Shown in pieces: positions 35,378 through 44,697 of a stretch of DNA of 64,000 nt. The first letter of the stretch is position 1; each line of letters begins with the position of its first letter. Under the pieces are notes generated by a model. It did no database searches. It saw only the letters and a list, made by a program, of their open reading frames with translations, and was not told where the DNA came from. The position numbers and the translations under genes were made by a program. This DNA comes from Rhodococcus pyridinivorans (lineage in GTDB: Bacteria > Actinomycetota > Actinomycetes > Mycobacteriales > Mycobacteriaceae): the NCBI RefSeq assembly GCF_900105195.1, contig NZ_FNRX01000002.1, forward strand, positions 558,001 through 622,000, in the 5' to 3' direction.

Positions 35378-35800
35378 CCGCGCGAGCATGCCACCGAAGC
35401 GCCTCGATCCGCAACCGGGAGGCGACCAAATTACTGGTTGACACAACAAGTTCTTGGTATCTGGCACAGTACATCGACAGTCTGATCTCGGTCGCACGTT
35501 TTGGTAAGGAATGACAGGGCACGTGTGCCGAAAACTATTGTGGGAAAATCGGTTTAATCATAAGGCTATGACTTGGTGTATCTGATGTGGCCCGATCGGT
35601 TCGGATGGGGCTGAAGAGTTGAGACGCTCTACTTCCGGAGGGAAGGACTGGGTCGGGGATGAGCGCTGGAGTTTGGCTGCTTATGTCAAACACGTGTGGT
35701 GGTGCGCTAATTGCCATTAGCGCACCATCTCCTTCGAACCCCGAGGTGAGCGCGTTTTCCTGCTCGAGAGCGTCGGTGCGGGGCGGTAGGCTCCCGTTCC
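35378..35800. other. Non-coding, A+T-richer island edge
   Basis: No supported gene. The segment 35420-35720 is noticeably richer in A and T than the flanks (for example GGTTTAATCATAAGGC near 35550). It precedes the recombinase genes, so it is where an attachment site could lie. I see no tRNA gene and no clear direct repeat of it at the other end of the island. Confidence 0.4.
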
Positions 35801-36976
35801 GTGCCCGACGACATGCTGATGCGCCCGGACGACGTCCCGACGCCTGTACCGACCTCTCCGGACTCCGTCGCGCCGTCCGTGCCGGCTCTGTCGGTCGAGA
35901 CCCTCGCCCAGGTGGCGGGGACGGCGGCGCGGTAGCGGTCGGAGTCGACCTGGCGTAACTACGCCGCGGACTGGGACCGGTTTACCGCCTGGTGTCAGCG
36001 CGAAGGGCACGCCGCGTTGCCGGCGCATCCGCTCACCGTCGCCGCCTACCTCCACGACGCGGCATCGACGGTCACGGAGGCAGGGGAGCGGGCCTACTCC
36101 CCGGCCACCCTGGCCCGGTGGGTCGCCGGCATCGGCTTCCACCACCGCCGCGCCGGCCATCCCGCTCCCGGCAGCGACGAGCTCGTGGCCGCGACCCTGT
36201 CCGGGATCCGCCGGGACTACGCCGCCGCGGGGGAGCGCCCGCGCAGTCCGCGGGCGCCGCTGCTGACCGCCGACATCGTCACCATCGTCGAGAAGATGCG
36301 CGCCGATACCGGCAGTTGGGCCGCGGAGGTCCTCGAACGCCGCGACAGTGCCATCCTGCTGCTGGGTTTCGCCGGGGCGTTCCGCCGCAGCGAACTCGTC
36401 GCCCTCACCTGCAGCGATGTCTCCGTGCATCGGCTCGACGGCCTGCACATCCGCCTGCGCAAGTCCAAGACCGATCAGGAAGGGCGGGGGAGTGTCCGGG
36501 CGCTGCCGTTCACCCACAACCACGTGAGTTGCCCGCCCTGTGCGTGGCTGCGGTGGGCACAGGTCGTCGCCGCCTTCGACACCGGGGGCCGGCCCGCCGT
36601 CATCCGGCTGCTGCGCACTGCCGAGCCGTTCGAGGCGCACGTGTGCCGGGGCTCGCGCCCGCGCATGGTGCCGTCCTCGCCGTGGTTGCGGGCGATCCGC
36701 AAGAACGGCAACCTCTCCGACACACCCCTGTCCGGGGCCGCGGTGCACAAAGCGATCCGCCGCCGCGCCGAGCAGGCCGGCTACGACCCCGAGACCGTCG
36801 CGCAGTTGGGTGGGCATTCGCTGCGGGCCGGGTTCGTCACCCAGGCCTTCCGCAACGGTGCGTCCGCGCACGCGATCATGCGCCAGACCGGGCACAGCAC
36901 CCCCGCCATGCTGGAGACCTACGCCCGCGAACACGCCCCACTCATTGGGAACGCTGTCACGAATCTCGGGTTGTGA
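35801..36976 (+). pseudogene. Tyrosine recombinase gene interrupted by an amber codon at codon 45
   Basis: The GTG at 35801 opens a reading frame continuous with a tyrosine-type site-specific recombinase, except for a TAG at 35933-35935. Downstream the N-terminal SAM-like DNA-binding domain reads STWRNYAADWDRFTAWC. The catalytic domain has the first Arg in GAFRRSELVAL, the Lys in RKSKTDQEG, HxxR in HSLRAGFV and the Tyr in GHSTPAMLETYAR. All active-site residues are therefore kept. Restart at the TTG 36017 would lose the first helices of the arm domain. It is either a recent nonsense mutation or translated by read-through. It is followed after 7 nt by a second recombinase-like gene. Confidence 0.7.
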
Positions 36977-36983
36977 GGGCGCG

Positions 36984-37997
36984 ATGATCCGCACCGTCCG
37001 AGAGCTCTCCCGCCACAACGATGTTCACGATGCCGCCCTGGGCCTACGCATCCCGAGTCGCTACCGCCAGGACTGGATGCTGTTCGCCGACTGGTGTCTT
37101 GCCGCCGACCACCGCCCTATTCCCGCCTCGCCCGAGACCCTGGCGCTGTTCCTGCACGAGCACCCGGCCGCGATCGCGACCCAGCGGCGCCGCCTGTCGG
37201 CGATCAACGCCGTCCACACCCGCCACGGCTACCCCCCGCCGGGGCGCACCGAGACGGTGCGCCGGCACCTCGACACCACCCGCGCCCACCGCCTCGACCG
37301 GCTCGGACGCCTCCTACTACAGCGAGCGGCCGAGCTGCCCACCGAGGGGTGGCCGAGCGGACTGTTCGGCCGCCGCGATGCCCTGCTAATGGTCCTCGCC
37401 GCCACCGGCATGAGCTTCACCGACATCACCCGGCTACGCCGCCGCGACCTCCGCCTCGACAACGGCGCCCTGGTGGCCACAGCCCGGACCGGTGAACGAT
37501 TCCGTCTCCCACCGGATCCCGAGACCGGGGGCAATCCCACCGCCGATATCTATCGGCGGTGGGCGGAGGTCCAGGCGTTCCTCGACCAGTACCCCGGCAC
37601 GCACCTGTTGCGTCATCACCTCACCGATCCCGTCGAGATCGTTGCGGATCCGCTCGATGCGGAACAGGGCCGGCAACCGTTGCTGCCTCCGATCGACCGC
37701 TGGGGACATCTCCCTCACGCGCAATCCGTGACCCCCCAATCGGTGTCGATGTTGGTGCGCGCACACCTGTCCGGCCGGGCCCCGGTACGGAAGGCTCTTC
37801 CCGTTCCCCCGCAGGACGACATCGGTACGTCGGTCGAGTCCGACGTCATCCTCGATTCCGGCTACTACGAGCGCGGCATCACAGCTCGGCGCCGCGACCA
37901 CGAGGCACTCGGAGACCTCACCGATGTCTTCGGGGAGATCGAACAGCGGGCCGACGCGCTGTTGGATGAGCTGCTCGCTGTACTGGAAAACCTATAA
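36984..37997 (+). CDS. Recombinase-like protein, probable non-catalytic partner
   Basis: A 337-residue protein with a phage-integrase SAM-like N-terminal fold (SRYRQDWMLFADWCLAADHR, TLALFLHEHPAAIATQRRRL). A catalytic-domain-like segment follows (DALLMVLAATGMSFTDITRL), but it has Ser-Phe where recombinases have the active Arg, and no HxxR box or terminal GH...Y motif. It is encoded 7 nt after the first recombinase gene. Paired recombinase genes of this kind may act as a hetero-complex in which this subunit binds DNA. It could instead be a degenerate copy. Confidence 0.6.
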   Translation: MIRTVRELSRHNDVHDAALGLRIPSRYRQDWMLFADWCLAADHRPIPASPETLALFLHEHPAAIATQRRRLSAINAVHTRHGYPPPGRTETVRRHLDTTRAHRLDRLGRLLLQRAAELPTEGWPSGLFGRRDALLMVLAATGMSFTDITRLRRRDLRLDNGALVATARTGERFRLPPDPETGGNPTADIYRRWAEVQAFLDQYPGTHLLRHHLTDPVEIVADPLDAEQGRQPLLPPIDRWGHLPHAQSVTPQSVSMLVRAHLSGRAPVRKALPVPPQDDIGTSVESDVILDSGYYERGITARRRDHEALGDLTDVFGEIEQRADALLDELLAVLENL

Positions 37998-38318
37998 TCG
38001 GCAGTTGTGGGAATCTTCCGCAGCGCCCGCAGGCAACACAAGCCTCCCGCAATCGCTGCGCCACGGCAGCCGGCCGTGGCGCCCACTCTGTGACCGATTC
38101 CGGTCCCACCCCGAAAATGCGCACCCCAGTGCTCGTCCAGCAGCATTCTCGTGACTAATCTCAGTCTGGCAGGGGCCAGCTCTCCACAGAATCCCCGCGA
38201 TCGCGAGACATGACATGCCGACGCGCACACCTAAAGCGATACTGCGCGAACCATGTGTCAGAATGAAGTTGATCCTGGCCGAATCCGCGGCTCCGGACGA
38301 GGATTCAGGAGGTTCCCC
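37998..38318. other. Intergenic region after the recombinase pair
   Basis: No convincing gene or terminator stem is seen in these 321 bp. The final 17 bp carry the strong AGGAGG site of the next gene. A promoter for the 38319 operon should lie here, but no consensus -35/-10 pair stands out. Confidence 0.4.
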
Positions 38319-39011
38319 ATGGTCCCGGAATCACCCACCGACGCTCTCGGCTCTCACGCTGCCGGTGTTCGCGATCTGGTTGTCGAGGTTGTGCGATCCA
38401 GGCACGGCCTCTTCGCGGAGGCGCACCAAGTGTCGGGAACCCGGTACTCGATGGGGTTCGGCAGCCAATGGCGCGACCTCCTGGATGATACCCATGACGC
38501 GCTGACGGGCCGGGGTTTCCAGTCCTACAAACTGACCCCGGCGGGCTACAAGCTCCCCATCGTCAATAACTGCTTGGTGTACGTGTGGCGCGTCCCGGAG
38601 GGCGTGGACGCGATCTCCAGGTTCGCGTCGAGCCCGACGAAGAAAAGTGGTTTCACTGCACCGCCTCCTGATCCGATGTTGTTCGAGCCGGGTTTCGCGG
38701 ACGAGGGCGACCCGGCGGCTGACATTCTCGAAAAGGACGAGCTCACGAGCATGATGGAGGCTGTCGGCGACACGATGCCGTTAGTGCTCGTCATGGTCCA
38801 GTCGTCGCCGTGGCAGCTGCAGTCGATTACATGGGCGATCGCCGTCCTCGACGACTCCGGCAAGGTCAGGCTGCGCGGGCAGGAGATCATCTGGGAGCCT
38901 GCATCGACCCTCGGCGAGGCGGCGTCTGATGTCGAGGCGTTCGACAGCGGCACACCCCATGGCCCCACCCTCGAACCACAGAAGCAGGAGGGAACCCGAC
39001 CGGATGAGTGA
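38319..39011 (+). CDS. Hypothetical protein paired with an XRE-ImmA/IrrE gene
   Basis: A 230-residue soluble protein I do not recognise. It contains a compact alpha/beta region (about 20-110: VSGTRYSMGFGSQWRDLLDD, KLPIVNNCLVYVWRVPEG). A C-terminal part follows with LVLVMVQSSPWQLQSITWAI and VRLRGQEIIWEP. AGGAGG lies 5 nt before the ATG at 38319. Its last codons overlap the start of the ImmA/IrrE gene by 8 nt, so the two are translated together. In the defence island, an overlapping pair with a peptidase-regulator suggests a toxin-antitoxin-like or anti-phage switch, but this is inference from context only. Confidence 0.65.
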   Translation: MVPESPTDALGSHAAGVRDLVVEVVRSRHGLFAEAHQVSGTRYSMGFGSQWRDLLDDTHDALTGRGFQSYKLTPAGYKLPIVNNCLVYVWRVPEGVDAISRFASSPTKKSGFTAPPPDPMLFEPGFADEGDPAADILEKDELTSMMEAVGDTMPLVLVMVQSSPWQLQSITWAIAVLDDSGKVRLRGQEIIWEPASTLGEAASDVEAFDSGTPHGPTLEPQKQEGTRPDE

Positions 39012-40125
39012 GGACACCCCGAGCCTCTTCGGTCCGCCCAGTTCCTGGCAGACACACAGCCGCTTCGAGCCGGCACGGCTGACTCAAGCCCGTGTCCGTT
39101 TCGGCATCAGCAAGTCAGACCTGGCCACCGAGGTGGGCGTGTCGCCCGCTGCGATCGGGCAGTACGAGGCCGGAGTCAACTCGCCGCGGCCCGAAGTCCT
39201 CGACCGGTTGGCGCAAGCCCTGAAGGTGCGCCCGGGATTCTTCAGTGTGGGCCGTCCGTTGGCGCGCATCGACACGGTCAACGCGCACTTCCGGAGCCTG
39301 CGGTCAGCGCGCGTGAGCGACCGCCAGAAGGCGTTGGCCATGACTACCTTGGTGTGGGAGCTGACCTTTGCCCTTGAACGGTATGTCAAGCTCCCAGAGG
39401 TCGATCTGCCCGCTGTGCATGCCGGGACCTCTCCTTCGAACGCCGCCGAGCTCCTGCGGAGGCACTGGAACCTGCCCGACGGACCGGTCAAGCATCTGGT
39501 CGCCACGGCGGAGTCCCGGGGCATCGTGATCGCAGTGCGCCCGCTCGGCGAGATCGACGCGGTGGATGCCTTCTCCGTCGTGATCGTGGACCGCCCCATC
39601 ATCGTGACGACGCCGCGCCGCAGCGAGAACGTCTTTCGGCACCGGTTTTCCATCGCGCACGAGATCGGTCACCTGCTACTGCATGCCGAGTCCGGCGAAC
39701 ACAACGCGGCCATCGAACGCGAAGCCGACGAGTTCGCCGCCGCGTTCCTCACCCCTGCGTCGTCGATGGATGCGGCCCTCCCTCAACGGCTCGATCTGGC
39801 AGCTCTGGACCGGCTGGGTAGGACGTGGGGAGTCTCACCACATTCACTGGTCCGTCGGATGGTCGAGCGCGGCCGCACCACCGAATCGTCTGCTCGACGG
39901 GCATACCAGCGCCTTGCCATGGTCCACGACCCGACCGCTGACCCGACGGGCGCGTTCCCGGGGGAAGTGCCAACTCTTCTGGAGAAGGCTGCCGCGCTGG
40001 CTGCGGACCACGGTGCAGGCGTGCCCGTCCTCGCCGAAGTCCTCAAAATCAGCCCCAGGCAGGTACGCGACCTGATCGGAGTGGTCGATCAGCGCCCCAC
40101 GCTGCGTCTCGTCGCCGGCGAATGA
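39004..40125 (+). CDS. XRE-HTH protein with ImmA/IrrE metallopeptidase domain
   Basis: A 373-residue protein. Residues 18-75 are an XRE helix-turn-helix (RVRFGISKSDLATEVGVSPA, AIGQYEAGVNSPRPEV). The zinc peptidase motif AHEIGHLLLH is at about 217-226, with a downstream Glu in READEFAAAFLTP, as in ImmA/IrrE (DUF955, COG2856) proteins. Such proteins cleave or relieve repressors on mobile elements and in toxin-antitoxin modules. ATG 39004 overlaps the previous gene by 8 nt. It probably regulates its own operon and responds to the upstream partner. Confidence 0.85.
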   Translation: MSEDTPSLFGPPSSWQTHSRFEPARLTQARVRFGISKSDLATEVGVSPAAIGQYEAGVNSPRPEVLDRLAQALKVRPGFFSVGRPLARIDTVNAHFRSLRSARVSDRQKALAMTTLVWELTFALERYVKLPEVDLPAVHAGTSPSNAAELLRRHWNLPDGPVKHLVATAESRGIVIAVRPLGEIDAVDAFSVVIVDRPIIVTTPRRSENVFRHRFSIAHEIGHLLLHAESGEHNAAIEREADEFAAAFLTPASSMDAALPQRLDLAALDRLGRTWGVSPHSLVRRMVERGRTTESSARRAYQRLAMVHDPTADPTGAFPGEVPTLLEKAAALAADHGAGVPVLAEVLKISPRQVRDLIGVVDQRPTLRLVAGE

Positions 40126-40583
40126 CGACGGCAGAACTGGTTGTTGGTGTCCATCGTTTCCGAGGGGGATCGATTCGGACCAGCTCGCTTGCGGTGGTGT
40201 CGGCGATCCAGCTCGACCCGTCGGACGAATGACTCGAAGGCCGACGCTATCTCGGCCTCGACGTGCTGACTCGATTCCGTCTGAACACCGTCGCCGATAC
40301 CGACAGTGAGATGTGAGCGGATACCATGCCTGCACTCAGTACCTGAGACCTACGGGTTACACAGCGCTACAACACTTCTGGGACTGGACCCAAAGTCCCT
40401 GGCGTCTGCAGTGACTGAACGATTCTCGGCTTGAGCACCCATCTCCTGACTATGTGCTCAGGTGTTCATGCAGACGACCGCTTGTCGAATGGTGGTCCGT
40501 CCACAAGGACATGCTCGATAGCACAACGCGCGGCGTCATTGAGATCCCCGCCTGAGTGCAATCCCACCCGTAGGTTGAGCTTC
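40126..40583. other. Intergenic region upstream of the OLD-type gene
   Basis: These 458 bp contain no supported gene; short open frames on both strands have no family resemblance. A 6-bp dyad GGGACT...AGTCCC occurs near 40379-40400. TAGGTT at 40571-40576 is a likely -10 box for the following leaderless gene. Confidence 0.4.
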
Positions 40584-42404
40584 GTGCATATAGATCGTGT
40601 AGACGTCGAACGATTCCTGGGATTCGAGCAGCTGAGCATCGAAGTCGATCCTCGGCTGCAGCTGATCGCTGGACCGAACAACGCCGGCAAGTCGTCACTC
40701 CTCCGCGTGCTCGAGGCGTTCTTCTCCGACCCGTCGAGCGAGGACCTCCAGGGGTTGAAGCCGTTGCACGAGTACTACGTCTACGGCGGTCCACGCATGC
40801 TGTCGAGCATCCAGGTCCAGTTCAGCGGCCTGACCGAACAAGAAGCGCAGTTTTTCGCGGATGCGGTCGTGAGAAATGGGACGTTCTGGGTCAAGATCTC
40901 GTGCACTCGAAGCGGAAAGATCAGTTATCACGCGAGCCGCAAGTCTTCCCGGGCGCGGGAGCTCTACGAGCGGGTGCTCGAGTCCTTCAGCTTCGTGAAG
41001 ATCCCGTCAGTACGCGTAAGCGAGACCGGCGACGGCCAGAACGACCAGTCACTGCTCCGCCTGCACGAGACCCTCGAAGGGGTGCTGGTGCGGTCGGGCG
41101 GCTCGCGGAAGACGCAGTTGCAGAAGGAATTCGAGGAGGCGATCGCCCCGGTCGAGGAACTTGTCCACAGGGTGCTGAGCGAGTCGGTGGAGGCGGTCGC
41201 CGCGGAGTTGCCCTTCCGTGAGCGAGACCTGGGCATCAAGCTGCCTGACTCGCGGCACGCCTTGCGCGGCATGCTCCAGAACGCCGTCATCACCAGCAAG
41301 GACGAGATCGAGGTCTCGATCGCTGAGCGCGGCACCGGATTCCAGTCCGCGATGGTGCTCGGAGTCCTCCGATATGTTGCATCTCGGAGCAAGCAGACGG
41401 CGGGGAAGGTCGTGTTCGTGATTGAGGAGCCCGAGGCCTTCCTTCACCCTCAGACCCAGCGGGCGATGGCGAAGATCCTCAGGGACATCTCCGCCGACGC
41501 GCAGCTCGTCGTGACGACCCACAGCCCAGTCCTGGTGGACTCGTTCTCCGTCCGCCAGATCGTCCGACTGCCTCTGAGCCCGTCCGGGATGACGTACACG
41601 GCGAAGCGCCACCAGCTGTCCGACGCCGACGAAGGTCGCCTGTCGAGGTACTGCGACGCGACCAACAGCGAGCTGGTGTTCGCAAGTGCGGTCATCCTCG
41701 TCGAGGGGCACGGCGACAAGCTCCTGATCGACTACTTGTTGGAGCGGATCACCGGCGGGGCAGGCGGCCACTACGCCCTGGGCATCGCCGTCATCGAGGC
41801 GTCGAGCATCGACAACATCCCTCATCTCATCCGGCTCGCTCAGCTCTTCGGTGTGCGCGCCTACGTCATCACGGACAAGGACGGAGTGCACAAGGCCGGC
41901 GGCAATGGCAAACGCAAGCTGCTGGAAATACTGAAGGTAAAGGAGCCGGGTCCGTCGCAAGCGGACCTTGCGCAGATCCGTGCATTGGCCGACGCCGAGG
42001 TGGCGAACCTGAAAGCCGCGCTCTCGCAGCAGGCCGACCTGAATGCGGTACTCGAGCCCTGGGACGCCTTCGTACTCGCATCCGACCTCGAAGGCCTGCT
42101 CATAGACACAGTCGGGCAGAAGAACCTCGTCGAGATGCTCGGTCCCTCCGGTGAGAAGCAACTAGACCGCGCGACCGCGGAGAAATACGCAAAGGGACCT
42201 CAGGGGAAAGAGGAACTCGCGTCCTGGTTGGGTTCGAAGGGTTGGAACTCACTGCGGAAGACCTCCAACAAGACAAAGCCCCACCTCCCGTCGGCTTTGC
42301 TACGAGAGCACCTGAGTTCCCGACCATCTCTCCCTCAAGCCGTTCGTCCGCTCGACGACTGGCTCCGAGGCATCGTCAGGGAGCACCAGCGGTCGCCTCT
42401 GTGA
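40584..42404 (+). CDS. OLD-family ATPase/TOPRIM nuclease (stand-alone)
   Basis: A 606-residue protein. It has an SMC/ABC-type ATPase with Walker A GPNNAGKSS (about 29-37), Walker B FVIEEPEAFLHP (about 276-287) and the switch VTTHSPVLVDS. A TOPRIM nuclease follows, with the first acid in ILVEGHGDKLL (about 371) and DxD in VITDKDG (about 428-432). This is the overcoming-lysogenisation-defect (OLD) architecture used in phage defence. GTG 40584 is chosen because TAGGTT ends 7 nt upstream and the conserved VHIDRVDVERFLGF begins there. No helicase gene follows, so it differs from the Gabija pair at 46946. It may act alone as an ATP-regulated DNA-cleaving enzyme. Confidence 0.82.
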   Translation: MHIDRVDVERFLGFEQLSIEVDPRLQLIAGPNNAGKSSLLRVLEAFFSDPSSEDLQGLKPLHEYYVYGGPRMLSSIQVQFSGLTEQEAQFFADAVVRNGTFWVKISCTRSGKISYHASRKSSRARELYERVLESFSFVKIPSVRVSETGDGQNDQSLLRLHETLEGVLVRSGGSRKTQLQKEFEEAIAPVEELVHRVLSESVEAVAAELPFRERDLGIKLPDSRHALRGMLQNAVITSKDEIEVSIAERGTGFQSAMVLGVLRYVASRSKQTAGKVVFVIEEPEAFLHPQTQRAMAKILRDISADAQLVVTTHSPVLVDSFSVRQIVRLPLSPSGMTYTAKRHQLSDADEGRLSRYCDATNSELVFASAVILVEGHGDKLLIDYLLERITGGAGGHYALGIAVIEASSIDNIPHLIRLAQLFGVRAYVITDKDGVHKAGGNGKRKLLEILKVKEPGPSQADLAQIRALADAEVANLKAALSQQADLNAVLEPWDAFVLASDLEGLLIDTVGQKNLVEMLGPSGEKQLDRATAEKYAKGPQGKEELASWLGSKGWNSLRKTSNKTKPHLPSALLREHLSSRPSLPQAVRPLDDWLRGIVREHQRSPL

Positions 42405-42636
42405 GCGGTGACCCTCTCGCTCTGCAGCCCCGCCGAACATCGCGTTCCAGACGCTGACTACATCGACTCTTCAATAGTCGAACTCGCCTTCGCCGATTAA
42501 GCATTGGTCGATGCATCGGACATGGAAAACACAACATCGCCTGGATCGCCGCATACGTCGATCGAGGATGTATGCGCTGATCGGCAGACCCGCGCCGTGC
42601 AGGAGACTGGCATCTAATCACGGCGCGCCTTCGACG

Positions 42637-43677
42637 CTAGATGTCGACCTTGGTGACTGTGCTGGGAATCGCGCGAAGTGACACCAAGTACTGGTCACCG
42701 GCCGGAGTGAGCTTCCAGTAGACGGACTTGTCGCTGACTGTGCGTTTCTTCGTGCCCGTGGTGATCAGACCCAGCGCCCTCAGCTGCACGATGATCGCGC
42801 CCCACGCTTTGTCGGAAATCTCTGCAGACTCGTTGTACCAGCCCCTCGACCAAATGACGCCGCCGTCGTTCTGGATCTCGCGCAGCATGTGATTGTTGAA
42901 CGTCTTTCGCAGCACCGGCTCCGGTGCCTCGTCGATCATGAACGGACCAAGCACCTCGACGATCTCGTCCCAGGTATAGGTGAGATCACCGTCCTCCATG
43001 CGATCTCCGTTGAGGAACCCCTTGTGGGCGAGCTCCAGTTCGATCTTGTCGTCACCGTACGCGAAACGCTCGTCGAGCTGCGTCGGCTCTGCCGCCGAGG
43101 TCTCGGCTTCCTTCTTCTCGAACTGGGCGATCTTCGCCTTCAGCTCGGCGATCTCCGCCCGCGTCTCCGGGGTCATCGCCTGGTTGCCGCGCACCCACCC
43201 CGGTCGTGGGTTGGTCCTGATCAGGTGCATCAGACCGCGGGTGACCTTGGAGCCGAGGTCCTCGGCGTTCTTCCAGTCCTTCGTCATCTTCAGCTGGACC
43301 TTCTTGCGAAACTCTGCGAGCTTCTTTGCGGCCGCATCGCTCCGGTCGGTCTTGCCGACAGGGATCTCGTCCGGTTCTGCTGGGACAAAGCCCATCACCG
43401 GGATGCCGATCTCGACTGCGTAGTCGTACTCCTTCTCGGTGTAACTGATCCCTTCTTCGGTGGTTGACCCGTACCGGCCGCCCAGGATCACCAGGTAGTA
43501 GTCACTCTGCTCGATGACACCTTTGATGAGCGTCCACTGGTCGGTGTCGGCGGTGGGGAACAGCTCCATGCCGGCCGGGAGGCAGTCCATCTCCAGCAGG
43601 GCCTGCATGACCTCGCGGCGCTCATCGACAAGGTCGGTGAACGTTGAGCTGATGAAGACCTGGTAGCGCCTTTCCAT
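42637..43677 (-). CDS. DUF4062-domain protein
   Basis: A 346-residue protein. Residues 1-100 form the DUF4062 domain (RYQVFISSTFTDLVDERREV, VIEQSDYYLVILGGRYGSTT, GISYTEKEYDYAVEIGIPVM), which has a TIR-like Rossmann layout. The middle (160-185) is a coiled coil (TRAEIAELKAKIAQFEKKEA). The C terminus resembles a winged helix (WGAIIVQLRALGLITTGTKK). DUF4062 occurs with STAND and other defence proteins, so sensing plus an NAD- or nucleotide-linked effector action is possible. It stands alone on the minus strand in the island. Whether it cleaves NAD cannot be decided from the sequence. Confidence 0.75.
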   Translation of the reverse strand: MERRYQVFISSTFTDLVDERREVMQALLEMDCLPAGMELFPTADTDQWTLIKGVIEQSDYYLVILGGRYGSTTEEGISYTEKEYDYAVEIGIPVMGFVPAEPDEIPVGKTDRSDAAAKKLAEFRKKVQLKMTKDWKNAEDLGSKVTRGLMHLIRTNPRPGWVRGNQAMTPETRAEIAELKAKIAQFEKKEAETSAAEPTQLDERFAYGDDKIELELAHKGFLNGDRMEDGDLTYTWDEIVEVLGPFMIDEAPEPVLRKTFNNHMLREIQNDGGVIWSRGWYNESAEISDKAWGAIIVQLRALGLITTGTKKRTVSDKSVYWKLTPAGDQYLVSLRAIPSTVTKVDI

Positions 43678-44110
43678 GATCGCGATGCTATCGAGGAGCG
43701 GATCGTGCGGCTCGCCGTCGACACACTGGAGCGGGGCGTGTCAGGGACGAGATCTCGGCGATGCCCGGCCCTGCAACCATCACGACACGTGTTGTGGAGG
43801 ACCTTATGAGTTCCCGGAGCAGCTCGGCGGTTGGGAACGCCCTCGGCGGCAGCCGACAACCGAACCAGCTGAGTGACGATCAGTCGGGAGGGACGGGAGG
43901 GGACGGAACGAACGTCAGGCGCCTAGTCCGTTGGAAGCGCGGACTCGGCACGGAAATCGCCGCAGCCTTGGTGCGTTGGCGCCGCCCATATCTAGCGGCG
44001 TGGCTCACCGCGGGTTCCGACTGGGCGGCAACTGTCCGGATCGAAGCTTTGAGGTGATGTGCTGTTGGTCGATCACAGAGGCAGACCCTTTCGCTGTTAA
44101 CGTCGCTGCC
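43678..44110. promoter_or_regulatory. Intergenic region with promoter of the GNAT gene
   Basis: No supported gene. A promoter for the next gene is visible: TTGGTC (44075-44080), a 17-bp spacer, TAACGT (44098-44103), then 7 nt to the ATG at 44111, a leaderless arrangement. A weak open frame at 43761-44057 has no family resemblance. Confidence 0.5.
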
Positions 44111-44569
44111 ATGCCGGCATTCGTGGTTGTACCAACAATCGTCGAATTCGAAGGTCTCGTCGATCTTCTGAGTCTTGCCGTTGGAGGAACCGATCCAGAG
44201 CGACTCGACCGCGCCTGCGCGTGTTACCGTGCTGGACCGGCCGAATTGGCGGCAGTGTTCGCGGAGGATTCGCCTATCGGCGTCGTCGGCTACCTCTGTC
44301 ATGCGGGTACGCCTCGCACAGTCGAGCTGCTCCATATCGCCACCGATCGCCGCTGGCAGCACCGAGGTATCGGTACTGCCCTGGTTCGCTGGGTTCAAGC
44401 CCAGTATCCCGGCGCCCTGATCGAAGCTCAGACAGATCACGATGCAGTGGGCTTCTATCGGTCGATCGGGTTCGGTATCGAATCGCTCGGTGAGTTGTAT
44501 CCCGGCGTCGAACGGTTCCGAGCGGTCTCGAAGTCCCGCTCCGCTTCGGAGGACCATCAGGTCCATTGA
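44111..44569 (+). CDS. GNAT-family N-acetyltransferase
   Basis: A 152-residue acetyl-CoA-dependent acetyltransferase. Motif A, RRWQHRGIGTALVRW, holds the pyrophosphate of CoA. The preceding strand VELLHIATD and the following FYRSIGFGIESLG complete the GNAT core. A longer in-frame start exists upstream, but ATG 44111 lies 7 nt after a TAACGT -10 box and gives the usual family length. It lies inside the defence island and is not obviously paired with a toxin antidote gene; the following RHH-YfbU gene has its own promoter. The substrate is unknown. Confidence 0.8.
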   Translation: MPAFVVVPTIVEFEGLVDLLSLAVGGTDPERLDRACACYRAGPAELAAVFAEDSPIGVVGYLCHAGTPRTVELLHIATDRRWQHRGIGTALVRWVQAQYPGALIEAQTDHDAVGFYRSIGFGIESLGELYPGVERFRAVSKSRSASEDHQVH

Positions 44570-44640
44570 GCACGTCCTGCTAGTGGAGCGGTAAACAGCA
44601 CAGCGTCCGGGGACGCCACGCACGCCGCGGCGTAATGCGG

Positions 44641-44685
44641 TATTACAGTGATAAGTACTGTATTCTTATCTGTAGTTCAGACTAC
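44641..44685 (+). promoter_or_regulatory. A+T-rich promoter with nested inverted repeats
   Basis: Three dyads are packed just before the ribbon-helix-helix gene: ACAGT/ACTGT (44645-44649, 44657-44661), GATAAG/CTTATC (44650-44655, 44665-44670) and GTAGT/ACTAC (44672-44676, 44681-44685). TATTCT (44661-44666) is a possible -10. The layout fits an autoregulated operator for the RHH protein encoded at 44698. Confidence 0.5.
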
Positions 44686-44697
44686 ATGGAGGATCCG

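Noticed and set aside
43761..44057. 98-codon plus-strand open frame between the DUF4062 and GNAT genes
   Set aside because: Ser/Gly-rich start, no family resemblance, no ribosome site, and it overlaps the promoter of the GNAT gene.
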